From Blastocladiella emersonii ATCC 22665 (Eukaryota > Blastocladiomycota > Blastocladiomycetes > Blastocladiales > Blastocladiaceae): a DNA stretch of 64,000 bases. The translations under genes and the position numbers were made by a program. Shown piece after piece: positions 24,494-36,334 of this stretch. The stretch is taken from NCBI GenBank assembly GCA_025594325.1, contig JANHCV010000009.1, positions 744,001 through 808,000 of the forward strand, read 5' to 3'. Numbering within the stretch: the stretch's first letter is position 1; the number at the start of each line of letters is the position of its first letter. Under the pieces are notes generated by a model that was not told the DNA's origin, made no database searches, and saw only the letters and a list, made by a program, of their open reading frames with translations.

Positions 24494-25344
24494 GGTGGTG
24501 ATGGCGGTGGGGTGTTGAGGGTGTTGGTGTCTCACGGCGGTGCGATGCGCGACGCGTGTGGTGCGAGACAAGTTCTCCTGACGCCTTGAACACGGGGGCA
24601 CGAGGTGCGAAAAAAATCACTTCGACGCTCGGCTCGGCGCTGAGTTTTTTGAAGAAAGTCACTCGCGCGACTTGAGTCGACTCGACTCGAGACGGCGTGC
24701 GTGCGCGTGGTCGTCCTCGACGGCGACGGCAAACGGGGGGCAGCGCAGCGGCGACAGACGAGCGGGTGGTGGTGGTGGACGCGCGCGCGTGCGATCGTCT
24801 CACGGCGCACAGCGGGCGAGGGAGCGAGAGGGAGAGTTTAAAAACGCTCGAGCACGACCCAAAATCGGGAGACGGTGCTGACGCGCGGCGAGGGAGGGGC
24901 GGGAAGGGACGGGGCTGTGAGGCTTTCTCCGAGATGCGTCTGGATCGGTTCGGTGGCGGCGGCGGCAGCAGCACGAGCGGGTCGGTGCAGCAGCAGCAGC
25001 AACTTGCGCGCGCGCAGAGGGCGGGGTCACTGACAGGACAGGAAGCGGAGCAGAGCAGACGTCGTCGTCGACGCAGATGGGCGGTTCCACACGAAGCGGG
25101 CGGGCGTCTGGGAGCTCGATGGGGAGCGTGGGCCCGCGGCGGGTTCCGCGGCCGGCTGCAGCCCCCGGAGGCGCGCGCGCTCGGGCGGAAAAGCGTGGCA
25201 GGACGGGGCGCAAGAGCATCAGCTGACCTCACGCCACTCCTATCAAATGTATCTCAGTGTCTCCCGGGCAATCAGCGCTCGCTCAAAAATGATGTCGTCG
25301 TGTATGGATGGTAGGAGAGATGATTACAAGTGAGTTGGGCTTTG
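24494..25344. other. Upstream region of the homeodomain/LW gene
   Basis: 851 bp between the CaM-kinase-like stop and the ATG at 24493. It includes runs such as gcggcggcggcagcagcac near 24955 and cagcagcagcagcaac near 24990. Open frames on both strands are long but of biased Arg/Pro/Ser composition and show no recognisable domain. I treat it as non-coding (3' UTR plus promoter). Confidence 0.4.
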
Positions 25345-27902
25345 TTACTGAGTCTGCGTTTCGGACGGCGACGAAGGGAGCGGGGCCACGCCCAGCGACG
25401 CGGCCGCGAGCTCAGGCGACGTGGTCTGCGGGATGGCCGCCGCTGCTGCTGGCGTCGCGGCTGTTGGTGATGGTGATGGCGGCCGGAACATGTCGAGCAG
25501 CCCCGTCCGCGGCGCCGCTTGATCCGCCGCTGCTGGCTTCCCCGTTGACGGCGCGGCAACGAGCACGCCACTGTCGCTCGGCTGGACCGCGGCCGGCACC
25601 GCGGGTAATGGCGGCACGGCGCCCACAACATCGGCCTCCTTGCGCCGCTCGCGCTCGCGGCGGCACGCGTCGACGTACTCGTCGCCAAAGATCTCGCGGT
25701 CGAGCGACTTTCTCCGCCGCTGCTGCCGGCTGCCGTGCCGGCGCAGCGACGACCCACCGCTGCCCGTCTCGCCGCCCTCGGACCCGGTGCGCGTGTACCA
25801 GCTCGCGGGCAACGCGGTGCGCCACGCGGGGCTCTCGGGCGGCGTAGACGTGCGCGGCGACGCGGTGGTCGGGAACAGCCGCTCGAGCGCGCTGACGACG
25901 CGCGAGTCGAGCTGCAGCGACAGGGCGCGGCCGTGCGCGCGCGAGTCGGCGGCAGACGCGGCAGAGCGCGGCCCGCCGGTGGCGCCCTTGAGCAGGGCAA
26001 AGTGGGACGCGGTCGGGTCCGCCGACGCCGGGTGCGCGGTCGCGGGCGAGCTCGGCAGGCTCGCGACAAACTGCGCGAACGACGAGATGGTCACCGAGTT
26101 GAGGTACACGTCGTCGGTCACGGCGGACGCCGGCGGTTGTTGCGATTGTCGCTGTTGTTGAGGCGGGGTGAGCCGCGGGCTCGCGGGCGACGCGGTCGCG
26201 GTCGCGGTTCCGGTCGGCAGCGGGTTGAACAGGTCCATGAGCTGCCCCGCCGGCCGCTGCTGCGGCGGTAGTGGCGCCGTGGGCTCATCGAACGTCGTAA
26301 TGATGGGCGGGACGGGACTCTTGCCTACGACGGACGTGCGCATGCGCGGCGTGAGCGGGGGCAGGTCCGCGGACATGCGTCGCTCGGACAGCTGGTCCTC
26401 GGACTCGCGGACCATCTCATCGAGCAGCCCGAGCTCGACCGTCGACTCGGCGTCGTCCGCCGCCGCCGCCCGTCGCCGCAGCCCGTCCACCGCGAGCGTC
26501 GACCGGCTCTGCCCGGCGAACGCGGACGCGTGGTCGTAGACGGACGACCGGACGCTAGGCGCGTACCCCTCGCGGAGCGGGACCGCGCCGACCGTGAGGT
26601 GGTGGTGCGGGTGGTCGCCCGTGGGCGCGGGCGAGCGGGTGCGGGTGAGCGGGCCGTCGGCGTTGGCGGGCGACGCGCGCAGGGCGCGGAGCCACGCGGC
26701 CACGTCGGTCGCCATCTTGGGCGGGCCGCGGATCGTCGCCAGGTTCTCGCGCACGCAGTCCGACAGGAGGTTGTGCAGCGAGGCGAGGTCGCCCGTGTCG
26801 GCCTGCGCGTACTGCACGAGCCACGGGTGCCGCAGCGCTTCGGCCGACGTCAGGCGCGCGTGCTGGTCGAGCGTCAGCAGGCGCTGGATAAAGTCCTTGG
26901 CTACATCGGACGGGAGTGAGACAGGGAGGCGACGATGCCGAAGCACGAGCGAAGCGTACCCTGGTCCGAGATATTGGTCCAGTACCGCGGGTGAAAGTCG
27001 ACGACGCCGCTGAGCATGCGCTGCATGAGCAGCTTGGGGTCGTCGAGCGGGCCGAACGGCGAGTACCCGCACAGCAGCGTGAAGGTGATGACGCCGATCG
27101 ACCACATGTCGCACTTTTGCGAGTACGACTGGTTGAGGAGGATCTCGGGCGCTACGGGTGCGGTGTCAGCGGGAGGTTGCGCGCTCACGGAAGCAAGGTG
27201 CTGGACGACGTACCGCAGTAGCCCGGGCTGCCGCACACGGTGAGCAGCGACTCGTCGTTCTCGACTATCCGGGACACGCTACACCACGATTTGAGACGGT
27301 CAGCAACCGGCCAAACCACGACACCACCCGGCAAGCGTAGCGTACCCAAAGTCGGCAATCATGACATCGTGAAGATCGTCGGGTGAGCGGAACAGAAGGT
27401 TCTCCGGCTTGAGGTCGCGGTGCACGATGCCGCGGGCGTGGGCGGACGCGATGCCCTCGACGACGTTGCGGATGAGCATGGCGGCGTCGTACTCGGTGAA
27501 GCGGCCGCAGTCGACGATGCGGTCAAACACCTCGCCGCCGAGGGCGAGCTCGCACACGAGGTAGTGGCGCGTGCGCGACTCGAAGTGGTCGACGAGGTGC
27601 ACAATGTGCGGGACGTGGCGCACGCGCTCGAGCGACGCCAGCTCGCGCTCCAGGAACGGCGAGTCCTCGGGCAGCCGTTTCTTCTCGATCACCTTGCACG
27701 CGTAGCGCGAGCCGGACGGCTACGGGTAGGGCGGGAGCTGTCAGCGAGGCGGTGGGGACGACAGGTGGAGCGAGTGGGCGAAGAGTACCAGGTGTATCGC
27801 CTCGCGCACGACGCCGTAGGTGCCGCGTCCCAGCACGCGGCCGAACTCGTACTGCTTTTTTCGCCCGTACGACTTGGGCTGGAAGCAGTCGAATAGGCCC
27901 AT
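25345..27902 (-). CDS. CaM-kinase-like Ser/Thr protein kinase with long C-terminal tail
   Basis: Protein kinase of the CAMK group. Exons 27902-27789, 27719-27346, 27278-27214, 27151-26960 and 26900-25345 sum to 2301 nt (766 residues) with phases closing. The kinase domain covers about residues 18-285: GRVLGRGTYGVVRE glycine loop, YACKVIEKK lysine, VHRDLKPENLL, IADFGVSRI, VCGSPGYCAPEIL and DMWSIGVITFTLLCGYSPF. The CGSPGY-APEIL pattern and ENLLFRSPDD insert are typical of fungal CaMKs (Cmk1/Cmk2 and relatives). The 480-residue tail is Ser/Pro/Thr-rich with basic clusters such as RQQRRRKSLDREIFGDEY and no second domain. I do not see a clear IQ-type calmodulin site. The tail is much longer than in yeast Cmk1/2 (about 450 residues in total), so orthology is uncertain. 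Confidence 0.85.
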
Positions 27903-28275
27903 GGTGCACGACGGCGGTGGTCGGTGGACGACGACGAGATGCGGTGGTGGTGGAGGTGGAGGCGGTGGGGGATTTGAGGGCGAGGGCGCACGCGGCCAAG
28001 CACAAGCAAGCGAAGGCGAAGAAGACGACGAGGGCGATGCACAACTTTCCACGTCAGGCCACAGCGACGAAGTCGACCCACACGGGCAGGCAGAACGGAA
28101 GGGAGGGTGAGGGTGCAGCAGAGTTGGGCAGGGCCCCTCGCGAGCGGGCGAACGGGTCTCGACGCGGCACGGCGCGTGCTCGGGATTTCGGTCGGGCCGG
28201 TGCGAGTGGAGCCGCGGATCGCCGAGGTGTTGCACGACGCGGGCGGGTTCCAGGGACACGGGGAGTGCAACGCAG

Positions 28276-28307
<32 letters not shown>

Positions 28308-28808
28308 GCGAGCGGGAGCCGGGAGGGAGGAAGGTGGCGCCGGGGAGCGAGCGAGCTGGTGTGCAGAGTCGGTCGGGGCGCTCAATCACGAGGCGAATGC
28401 ATGAAGTTTCGTGCAGCAGCAGCGGCGGCCATCCATGGAGTGTGGGGTGGTGCAGTCGACGTCGGCGGCGACGAAAGACACGGGAGAGAGGAAGGGGAGG
28501 GCGAGCCGGCCGGCGGGGCTGGCGGTGGGACGGCGGGGACGCCCACCACGTCGCCGCGCTTCATCGACACCGAACGCCGCCGATCACAACGGTCGCCTTC
28601 GCTGATGGCCCTGCCAAAATAAATCACGAGCACCTCGCTTCGCTTCGCCAATGGGCGCTAGGGTGGCACGGCCGTGGGCGAGCGGCAACGGCGTGCGTGA
28701 AGTGAGCGCGTCGGGTGGCCGGCCACGCTCCGCTGCTGCCTGCATGCAACAGTTTGCCCTGATCCAGGTCGCCGGTCCATCGTGATGCAGCGACGAGTGT
28801 ATCAAAAT
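27903..28808. other. Upstream region of the kinase gene, with a short tandem repeat
   Basis: 906 bp between the kinase ATG and the stop of the next minus-strand gene. It contains a 9-bp tandem repeat (gacggcgac units) at 28276-28313 and a GA/CG-rich stretch at 28480-28560. Open frames here have skewed composition and no domain. I see nothing that supports a gene. Confidence 0.4.
28276..28313. repeat. GACGGCGAC tandem repeat
   Basis: About four copies of a 9-bp unit built from gac and ggc triplets, in the non-coding region upstream of the CaM-kinase-like gene. Confidence 0.75.
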
Positions 28809-31217
28809 CTACTGCCCGCGCACAGACAACATCGCCGCGGCGGGGGCCGCGGTGACCGAAAGCCCGAGCGCCGCCGTGCCCGCGGGATCGAGGAGCGTCG
28901 TAAACCCGCCGGCCGCCGCCTGCTGCGGAGGTGATGGCGCCAAGCTCGCGCCAGGGATCCGCGCAAGTCCCAGTGCGCCGCCGAGGAGAGAAGGCAAGTG
29001 CGGGCGCGGGGCAGCGGGGTCCTCAGCGGCAGCAGCCGCCGTCGTGGTCGGGGCAAGATGGTGGCGCAGCAGCAGCGCGGGGGTTCCGCCGCCTCCCTCT
29101 GCGTCACTCGCCGCTCCCGCGTCGCGCGTCCCGCCCCGCGACCGACTCCGCTGTCTCTGTTGTTGCTGCTGCTTGGTCCGTAGCCGTAGCCCCTGGTCGA
29201 GCTCGGCCGCTGTGTCGATGACGCGTTGTGCGAACGCCGTGCGGACCTCGGCCACGCGTTGCTACAGACCGCCGCCGAGACTGAGCATCCGCTGCCGCAC
29301 TGCGGGGATGCGACGACGTACGTGAAGCTGCTCGGATACGGGCGTCGTGGCCGCGACGCGTTTGAACCGCCGGCCCGAGCGGTCGAGCATGACCTGCGTC
29401 GCGTGCGGCTGCTGGTCCTCGCCGTCGTCGTCGAGGTCGCCGAGGCCTGCCGCGTTGGCGGTCCCGGGCGCCGACAGGGTTCCATCTACGGCACCACTCG
29501 CACGTCAGCCTTCACGCACACACATCCCACCGGGAACCGTACTCCTCGACCCAGGCGTCTGCTGCTGCCCCTTCCCGCCGCGATGCCGCGACGCGACCTC
29601 GATCCGCCTCGCGTCGCGCCCGAGCTGCACCTCGGTATCGACAATCGACCGCTCCATGCGCGCCGCGTTCTGGAACGCGAACCGGTACTCCTCCTCGGTC
29701 TCGGTCGACACGGCCAGCGCGTCGAGGTGCCCGACCGCCGCGCGCGCCGCGGGGCCCGCGCTGCGCAGGTGCTTCCACGACGGCGCCAGCGCCTGCGCCC
29801 GCAGACGCGACAGCGTGCGCGAGCCGCTACTGCGGCCGCCGCTGCCTACGCTGCCCGCGAGATTGGTCCGTGACCCTCGAGACGAACCGGTGCTGGCGGG
29901 ACTCCGCGTCGCGTGGTGCGCGGCGGTGGTGGCGAGGTGCTGCATCGACGCCGTAGTGGATGTCGCCGACGGCAGCGCACCGGTCCCGCCGCCGCCGCCC
30001 GCCGCCAGCGGCGACTTGGACAGCCGCAACCCGTTGCTCCCGACCTGGTGCCGGCGCGACGACGACGTTAGCCGCTCGCCCTCCTCCCCCGCACCACCGT
30101 CGCTTCCACCCGACCGTGTCACGGCCGCACGCTCGCCTCCGCTTCCGCCGCTCCGCCGCCGCGTCCCCGTGAGCTGGTGCACGCGGCGCACCGCGTCGGC
30201 GAGCGGGACTAGGTGCGCGAACGGGTTACCGCCCGTGGACCCGCGGCTGAGTGCCGCGGCGCGCTCAGCTGCGAGTGACGCGTCGAGGTCGAGCGGGAAC
30301 GCCAGCGCCGTGGACACCGGGACCGCGGCCACGGCGACCTGTCGCTTGCGCATGTCGCTCGCGCGCAAGAGTTTTTTCGGGAACTGGTTGCGCCAGTACC
30401 CCGCGCCGGGCGTCGCGGAGAGGTGCGCGTTGGGCGAGGATGTGGATTGGTCGTCGCCGCCGGGGCCCGCGGTGGCTGTGACGGCGACGGCGGGCGGCGC
30501 GAAGAGCGTGCCGGGAAGACACGTCGAGAAGCGCGGGGTCATCGCGCCGCCGCCGCCTGCGGGACTCGCACCGGCCATACCGCCGCCCGTGCCGCCGCCG
30601 ATGGAGACGGACAGGTTGCGCGCAAAGTTCTTGGACGTGTTGCGCGGGATCCCGAGCGCCGCCTGGCCCGTCCCGCCGCCGCCGCCGCCGTTCGCGAGCG
30701 CGGTGCTCCCGGTCCCGCGGCCCGATGTGGCCGGGATCGGCCGCCCGCTGACCAGGTCGTCCCACGAGTAGGCGGGCTCGGTGGGCCCTGCGGCCAGCGA
30801 CATGCCGGGCGAGCTCGCGCCGGCGCCGGCACCGGCCAGCAGCGCGTGGTCGTTGGTCGACGTGCGGCGCGTCTGCGGCGGTGCGTACTGCGTCGACATG
30901 GCGCGCGCGAGACCGCCGCCGCCGCCACCCGTGTTGTTGGTGGTGGCCATGGTCGGAGCGCGTCGCATGATGGGCGGTGGTGGAAGTGGAAGCGGGCTCG
31001 CCGTCGTCTCCTCGTCTTCCTCGGCCAGCAGATCCGGGTTCGACGGGATCACGGACAGCCGGCGCGGGCCCGGGATGGCGAGCCCGCCGGGACCCGGCCC
31101 TGGCCCCGCGAGACTGGTGCGGCGGCGGCCCGCCGGCGGCAGGGACGCTGCTGGGAGCGGTGCGGCGGGAGATGTCGTGGAGCTTCCTTGTTGCAGCATG
31201 ATGGCATCGCGTTCCAT
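28809..31217 (-). CDS. Unrecognised Ser/Gly/Ala-rich protein, 763 residues
   Basis: I do not recognise this protein. Three exons (31217-29543, 29485-29322, 29261-28809) sum to 764 codons with phases closing. Introns start gtacg and end tag; the second removes what would otherwise be an in-frame TAG. Residues 1-430 are low-complexity with Gly and Ser runs. More ordered parts are YWRNQFPKKLLRASDMRKRQ (around 270-295), NPFAHLVPLADAVRRVHQLT, and a likely helical region of about 490-660 (WKHLRSAGPAARAAVGHLDA, EEEYRFAFQNAARMERSIVD, QRVAEVRTAFAQRVIDTAAE). A Gln-rich segment and an Ala-rich end follow. No catalytic motif, signal peptide or membrane segment is visible. It is divergent from PLD1. Confidence 0.7.
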
Positions 31218-31879
31218 GGATGGGCCAAAGGCGAGAACTTGCCCGAGTGTCGTGTGCTCAAAGCGGCGACGCGTCGTGCGTGAAGCCGGTCATCCGCCGG
31301 GCTGCCTCCCGCGCGAAGCACGCGGCGCGAGACACGCGGCCACGACGGCGGCGAGCGCGGCGAGAGACCCGTCTCCCGCGCACCCTGACCGTCTTCGCGC
31401 GGGTGCACGCCGCGTCCTCGACGCTGGCCATCACCATCATCCTCTGAGCGTGATGGCCGCGGTGCTGGTCGCAAGTGAGGATGGGAGGGGTGAGTGGTCG
31501 GTGGCCCCTGCGCCACACGCGCAACGTGCTGCAGCTGAGCGCGCGGCGACGGCGACTCGGGTGGACGCGACGTCGCAGGCACTCGGCCTTCTCTCTCTCC
31601 CCTCGACAAGCATAGGCAACGGCCGACCACGAAGCATTCCTGTTGAGCGGTGACTCTGCACTCGCCGCAACGCATCGACCGACCGCGTGTGCTGCGCCGT
31701 CTCACCGTCCATCGCCGGCGGCGTGCTCGTGCTCGCTTCTTCCGAGGCGACCCGGCAGCTCCCCCGCCGCGCCGCATCGCGGCTTCTGCTTCGATTCTGA
31801 AGTCAAATCCACATCCATCCCCGCCGCAGATCCGCCCCCGGCCCGGCCCGCGTCTGTCTCGCGCGCATCCCGCTGTCGC
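31218..31879. promoter_or_regulatory. Divergent region between the 763-residue protein gene and PLD1
   Basis: 662 bp between two divergent start codons, expected to contain both promoters. No TATA box or other clear element. Open frames are arginine-rich noise. Confidence 0.4.
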
Positions 31880-34800
31880 ATGGTGCAGGTGTCGGCCTCC
31901 GCCCCGCCGTCGGACAAGCCGGCCGCGCCGACGCAGACCACGCCGTCCACGTCCACGTCGCTCCTGCTGTCGCAGTCCCCGCCGCCCGCCTCGGCGCTCG
32001 GCCTCACCGGCCCGCAACCCCCGCCGCCCTACAGCGAGTCGAGCGACGACGCGAGCGTGTCCTGCATCCTCATGTCCCCACCACCACAGGCGCAGACGGG
32101 CGCCGGCGTGCCGCTGCAGCTGCGCCGCGACCGCACCGAGTCGCACGAGCTCACGCCGTCGTCGTCGCTGCCGCTGTCGCCCGCTACGAGTCGCGACGCG
32201 CTCAACGTGCCCGGCGACCGACACGTCAACTTCTACGGCACCGCGGGCTCCGGCGCGCGAGATCCCAATGCCAGCGCTGCTGCCGCCGCTGCGTCGTCCT
32301 CGTCGCAGCCGCAGAGCACATCGGCCGCCGGCACGCGCACCTCGGTCAACCGCCCGTGGGCGTCGCGGATACCCAAGTTCTGGTCCGAGTCGAGCGACGC
32401 CGTCGTGGGTGCGCCCGCGACCACAAACGCCGAGTCGGACACGGACGACTACGCCCCCGGGTCCTCGACCACGGGCGCGACCACGCCCGCCGCCACCGAC
32501 GTGCCCGAGTCGCCGTCCGCGCAGAAGCGGCTGTCGGCGTGGGTCGAGCAGCTCCTGCACCACCGCGTGGCGCGCAAGCAGAACGCGCAGCGCGGGCGCG
32601 AGGCCGCCTTCGCCTTCTTCCCGCTGCTCGGGTCTGCGCTCAAGGTCCCGTTTGTCGGGTTCACGGCCGAGATTGTGCGTGTGTTCCTGCATGGTGGATC
32701 GAGCGGGCAATGTGCTGACCTTTGAGCAACGAATGATGTAGCCGCCCGTCATCCTCGAGGCGTTCCAGGTACGCTCGCCTCGCAGCACCCGCGGACCGAA
32801 GCTAACCCGCGACCGCCCGTAGTTCCACGTCGAGGAAGTCGACGACCGCGTCGAGCACCGTCTGCCGAGCCTGCACGCCATCACCTTCGCCATCACATGC
32901 TGCTACGGCCCGTACGCGTGGACCGTGTACCGCGACGAGGGCGACTTCCTGCAGCTGCGGTCCATGGCCGCCTTCAAGAACGTGATCTCGCGGCGGCCCG
33001 TGCACCTGCCCAACTTCCCCGGGTGGATCGACTGGCACGCGCCGCAAGCGTTCGGCGGCAACCCGCAGACGCCAACGACGCCCGCGGCGCGCGCTGCCGC
33101 CATCAAGGCGTACCTCGGCGACCTACTGCGCGCGCTCAACCTGACGCCCGAGCTCCGCCGGCTGTGCGAGTTCCTCAACTTCTCGTGCCTGTCGTTCGAC
33201 CGCCACTTCCCCAACAAGCCGCTCGAAATGTACGTGACGGTGCACTCGCCCCGGCCGCGCCGGTTCCTCGGCGCGTGCCTGGGCCCGACCACGCACCGCG
33301 CGAAACACTGGCTCATGGTCGGCCCGACGTGGCTCGTGCTGCTCAACGACATCGACGACCCGCTGCCCGAGGAAGTCGTCCTGCTCGACGGCGCGCACCT
33401 CGTCGTCGAGGAGTTCAAGTCGCGCGTCGGCGTGCTCCGGCAGCCCCTGATCCGCATCACGTACGGCGTCGGCGCGGGGGAAGAGCAGTTCCGCGAGTTC
33501 CGCGCCGAGTCGGCCCGCGAGCACGAGGACCTGCTCCTCACCCTGCGCGACATGGCCGCGCACCAGGCGCACCTCGCGCCGCACCCGTACCACGGGTTCG
33601 CGCCCGTGCACCGCGGGACGCAGGTCGAGTTCTTTGTCGACGGCGAGGCGTACTTTGACCGGCTCGCCGCCGCCATCGAGGCCGCGACGCGGTGTATCTA
33701 CATTGCCGACTGGTGGCTCACGCCCGAGCTGTACCTGCGGCGGCCGCTGAACGCCGGCGCCGAGGCGTGGCGCCTCGACAAGCTCCTGCAGCGCAAGGCG
33801 CGCGAGGGCGTCGACGTGTACGTGCTCGTGTACAAGGAGGTGGCGGCCGCGCTCGCCAACAACTCGTTCCACACCAAGTTCGCGCTGCTGGGATTGCACC
33901 CGAACGTGCACGTGCAGCGCGACCCGGACGTGCTCGGCAACGGGCTCAACCCGTGGTGGGCGCACCACGAAAAGTGCGTCATTGTCGACGAGGCCGTCAC
34001 CTTCATGGGCGGGCTCGACATCTGTTTGGGCCGCTGGGACACGAACGCGCACCGGCTCGCCGACCCGCACCCGCTCGGGTCCGGCCGCCAGGTGTTCCCC
34101 GGCCAGGACTACTCGAACCCGCGCGTCCTCGACTTCCGCGCCGTCGACTCGGCGTGGGCCACGGACATCATTGACCGCACGTCCGTCCCGCGCATGCCGT
34201 GGCACGACGTCGCCTGCGTCGTCGTCGGGAACCCGGACCCGGCGCGCCACTTTGTCCAGCGCTGGAACTACACCAAGCGCCGGAAACCCGCGTCGCACGG
34301 CGTAGTCCCCATGCTCTTGCCGCCGGGCGTCGCGAATGCGGGCATGTCGCCCGCGCAGCTCGCGGCCATCTCGGGCGTCGACGCGGCGCTCCTCGATTTC
34401 GGGGGCGGCAGGCACGACACGCAGCTCACGCGGTCCGTGTCGCCGTGGTCTGCGGGCGTACAGACCGAGAGCTCCATCTACGAGGCGTACCTCGCGCTCA
34501 TCGCCAACGCCAAGCATTTCATCTACATCGAGAACCAGTTCTTTGGTACGCTTGGTCGCGGGCGCGGCGTGTGTGCAGCGATCTGACATCCTTTAAACAT
34601 GTAGTGACGGCGACACGGCCAGACGCGCCGGCGCGGAACCGCATCGGGCAGGCGCTGTACACGCGCATCAAGCAGGCGCACGAGCGGCGCGAGCCGTTCC
34701 GCGTTATCGTCGTGATGCCGCTGCTGCCCGCGTTCCCCGGCCCGATCGACAGTTCGGCCGCGAGCACGCTGCGGTGCGTTCAGCATCTTGGCGCCGCTCT

Positions 34801-35940
34801 CAACCGCGCAAACTGATTTGACCTCACGCGCGTAGCCTCGTCATGAACTACCAGTACGAGTCCATCTCGCGCGGCCCCGACAGCCTGCTGGCGCGGCTCG
34901 CGGCGGCGGGCGTGCCGCACGAAAAGTACATCAAGTTCTACGGCCTGCGCGCGTGGGACGAGATCGTCGCGTCGCCCGAGGCCATCGAGGCCGCCGCGCG
35001 CCCGCGCGCCACGTCGCGCGCATCGCGCATGTCCCGCGCCGTCTCCGAGCGCCAGAGCGTCCGGTCGCTCCGCGGACGCACCACCAGCTTCAACGCCGCG
35101 GCGCCCGTACCCACCAACCCGCAGGGGTCGATGCCCGCGCTCGACCGCGCGAGTGCGGTGGGGAGTGCGAGCTCCATCATCTCGCCGGCCGACCAGCAGG
35201 TGGCCGCGGGGGTTCCGCCGCCCACGCTCCTCCGCGTTGACGGGACCAACGGCGGGCCTGGGTCCAGCTCGCCGTCGCCCACGCCGGACAGTGGCGAGCC
35301 CGCGGGCGTGCTGTGCACCGAGATGGTGTACATCCACACGAAGCTGATGATCGTCGACGACTCATTCCTGGTGCTCGGGTCGGCCAACATCAACGACCGC
35401 AGCATGCTGGGCGACCGCGACTCGGAGCTCGCGCTCGTGGTGTCGGGCGCGGGCGACGTCCCCGTGCGGTTCGGCGACACCGAGGTGCGCGCGGACCGCG
35501 CGATCCACGGGCTCCGCATGAAGCTGTTCAAGGAGCACGTCGGGTGCCTCGAGTCGAGCGGCCACGACGCGGCGCTCGCCAACGTGCTCGCGCCCGAGTT
35601 CAACGCGGCGTGGGAGCAGACGGCCGCAAGGAATACGCGAGTCTTCCGCGACGTGTTCCACTGCGTCCCCGACGATACCGTCGAGACGTGGACCGAGTAC
35701 TCCAAGTTCACCACCGCGGTCCCGCTCCATGACATGCCGCATGCCGACACCAAGGCCGCGCTCGGCGGAGTCCAGGGACATCTCGGTACGCTTTCTTACG
35801 CGGAAAACGCGCCGCGACGGCTCTCGCTAACACTTGTACGTCGCGTAGTCGAGTTCCCGACCAAGTTCCTGCAGCAGGAGAACCTCGGCGCGAGCCTGCT
35901 GTCGGCCGAGAACTTTGTCCCGCCCGAGATCTTCGCGTAG
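31880..35940 (+). CDS. PLD1: Phospholipase D (Spo14/PLD1 type)
   Basis: Hydrolyses phosphatidylcholine to phosphatidic acid and choline at membranes. Exons 31880-32674, 32742-32768, 32823-34545, 34605-34773, 34836-35785 and 35849-35940 sum to 3756 nt (1251 residues) with phases closing; exon 2 is only 27 nt. An N-terminal disordered region of about 260 residues precedes a PX/PH-like region (about 270-520). The two catalytic HKD motifs are HHEKCVIVDEAVTFMGGLD near 654 and HTKLMIVDDSFLVLGSANIN near 1071. FIYIENQFF and RVIVVMPLLPAFPG mark the second catalytic half. A disordered insert of about 110 residues separates KFYGLRAWDEI from the second HKD. The ATG at 31880 is the first in a frame with plausible protein; the frame is open further upstream. 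Confidence 0.92.
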
Positions 35941-36334
35941 CATCCTCCCCTCCTCTCCTCTCACTGTAATAGACACGCATTCCTGACACGCCATGCATGA
36001 CACGTCGTCGCACCCGCGCTTCCCCAATGGGGCCCTTAGCTCCAAGTCGGCGCCGCGCGATTGGCCAGCTGCAGACCGTTGTTCGACGCGCGGCTGAGGC
36101 TGGCGTTGATCGACGCAAAGGAATTTTCCGGCCAAGCCACGCTCCCTCGTGCAACGGCGGGAGCTGCTGCGCCTCGTAACCTTTCAGTCGGTCGGCCAGC
36201 AGGAGGGCAGCGCGGCGTATAAAACCCTCGACGGACCCGCGCTCCCGGTCCATGCTCTTCCGTAGCACATGCAGCTCTGAGCTTCGTCTCTCCACGCATC
36301 AACCCCTAACTCAACACCTCCATCAACATCAACC
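35941..36334. promoter_or_regulatory. PLD1 3' flank and MscL promoter with TATA box
   Basis: 394 bp between PLD1 and the MscL gene. A clear tataaaa lies at 36218-36224, 111 bases before the MscL ATG, followed by pyrimidine-rich sequence (ctaactcaacacctccatc) near the start. This is one of the few conventional TATA boxes in the window. Confidence 0.65.

Noticed and set aside
24697-25314. 205-codon plus-strand frame between the kinase and homeodomain genes
   Set aside because: Arg/Gly-biased composition, no domain, no introns or promoter, and overlapping frames of similar length on other strands.
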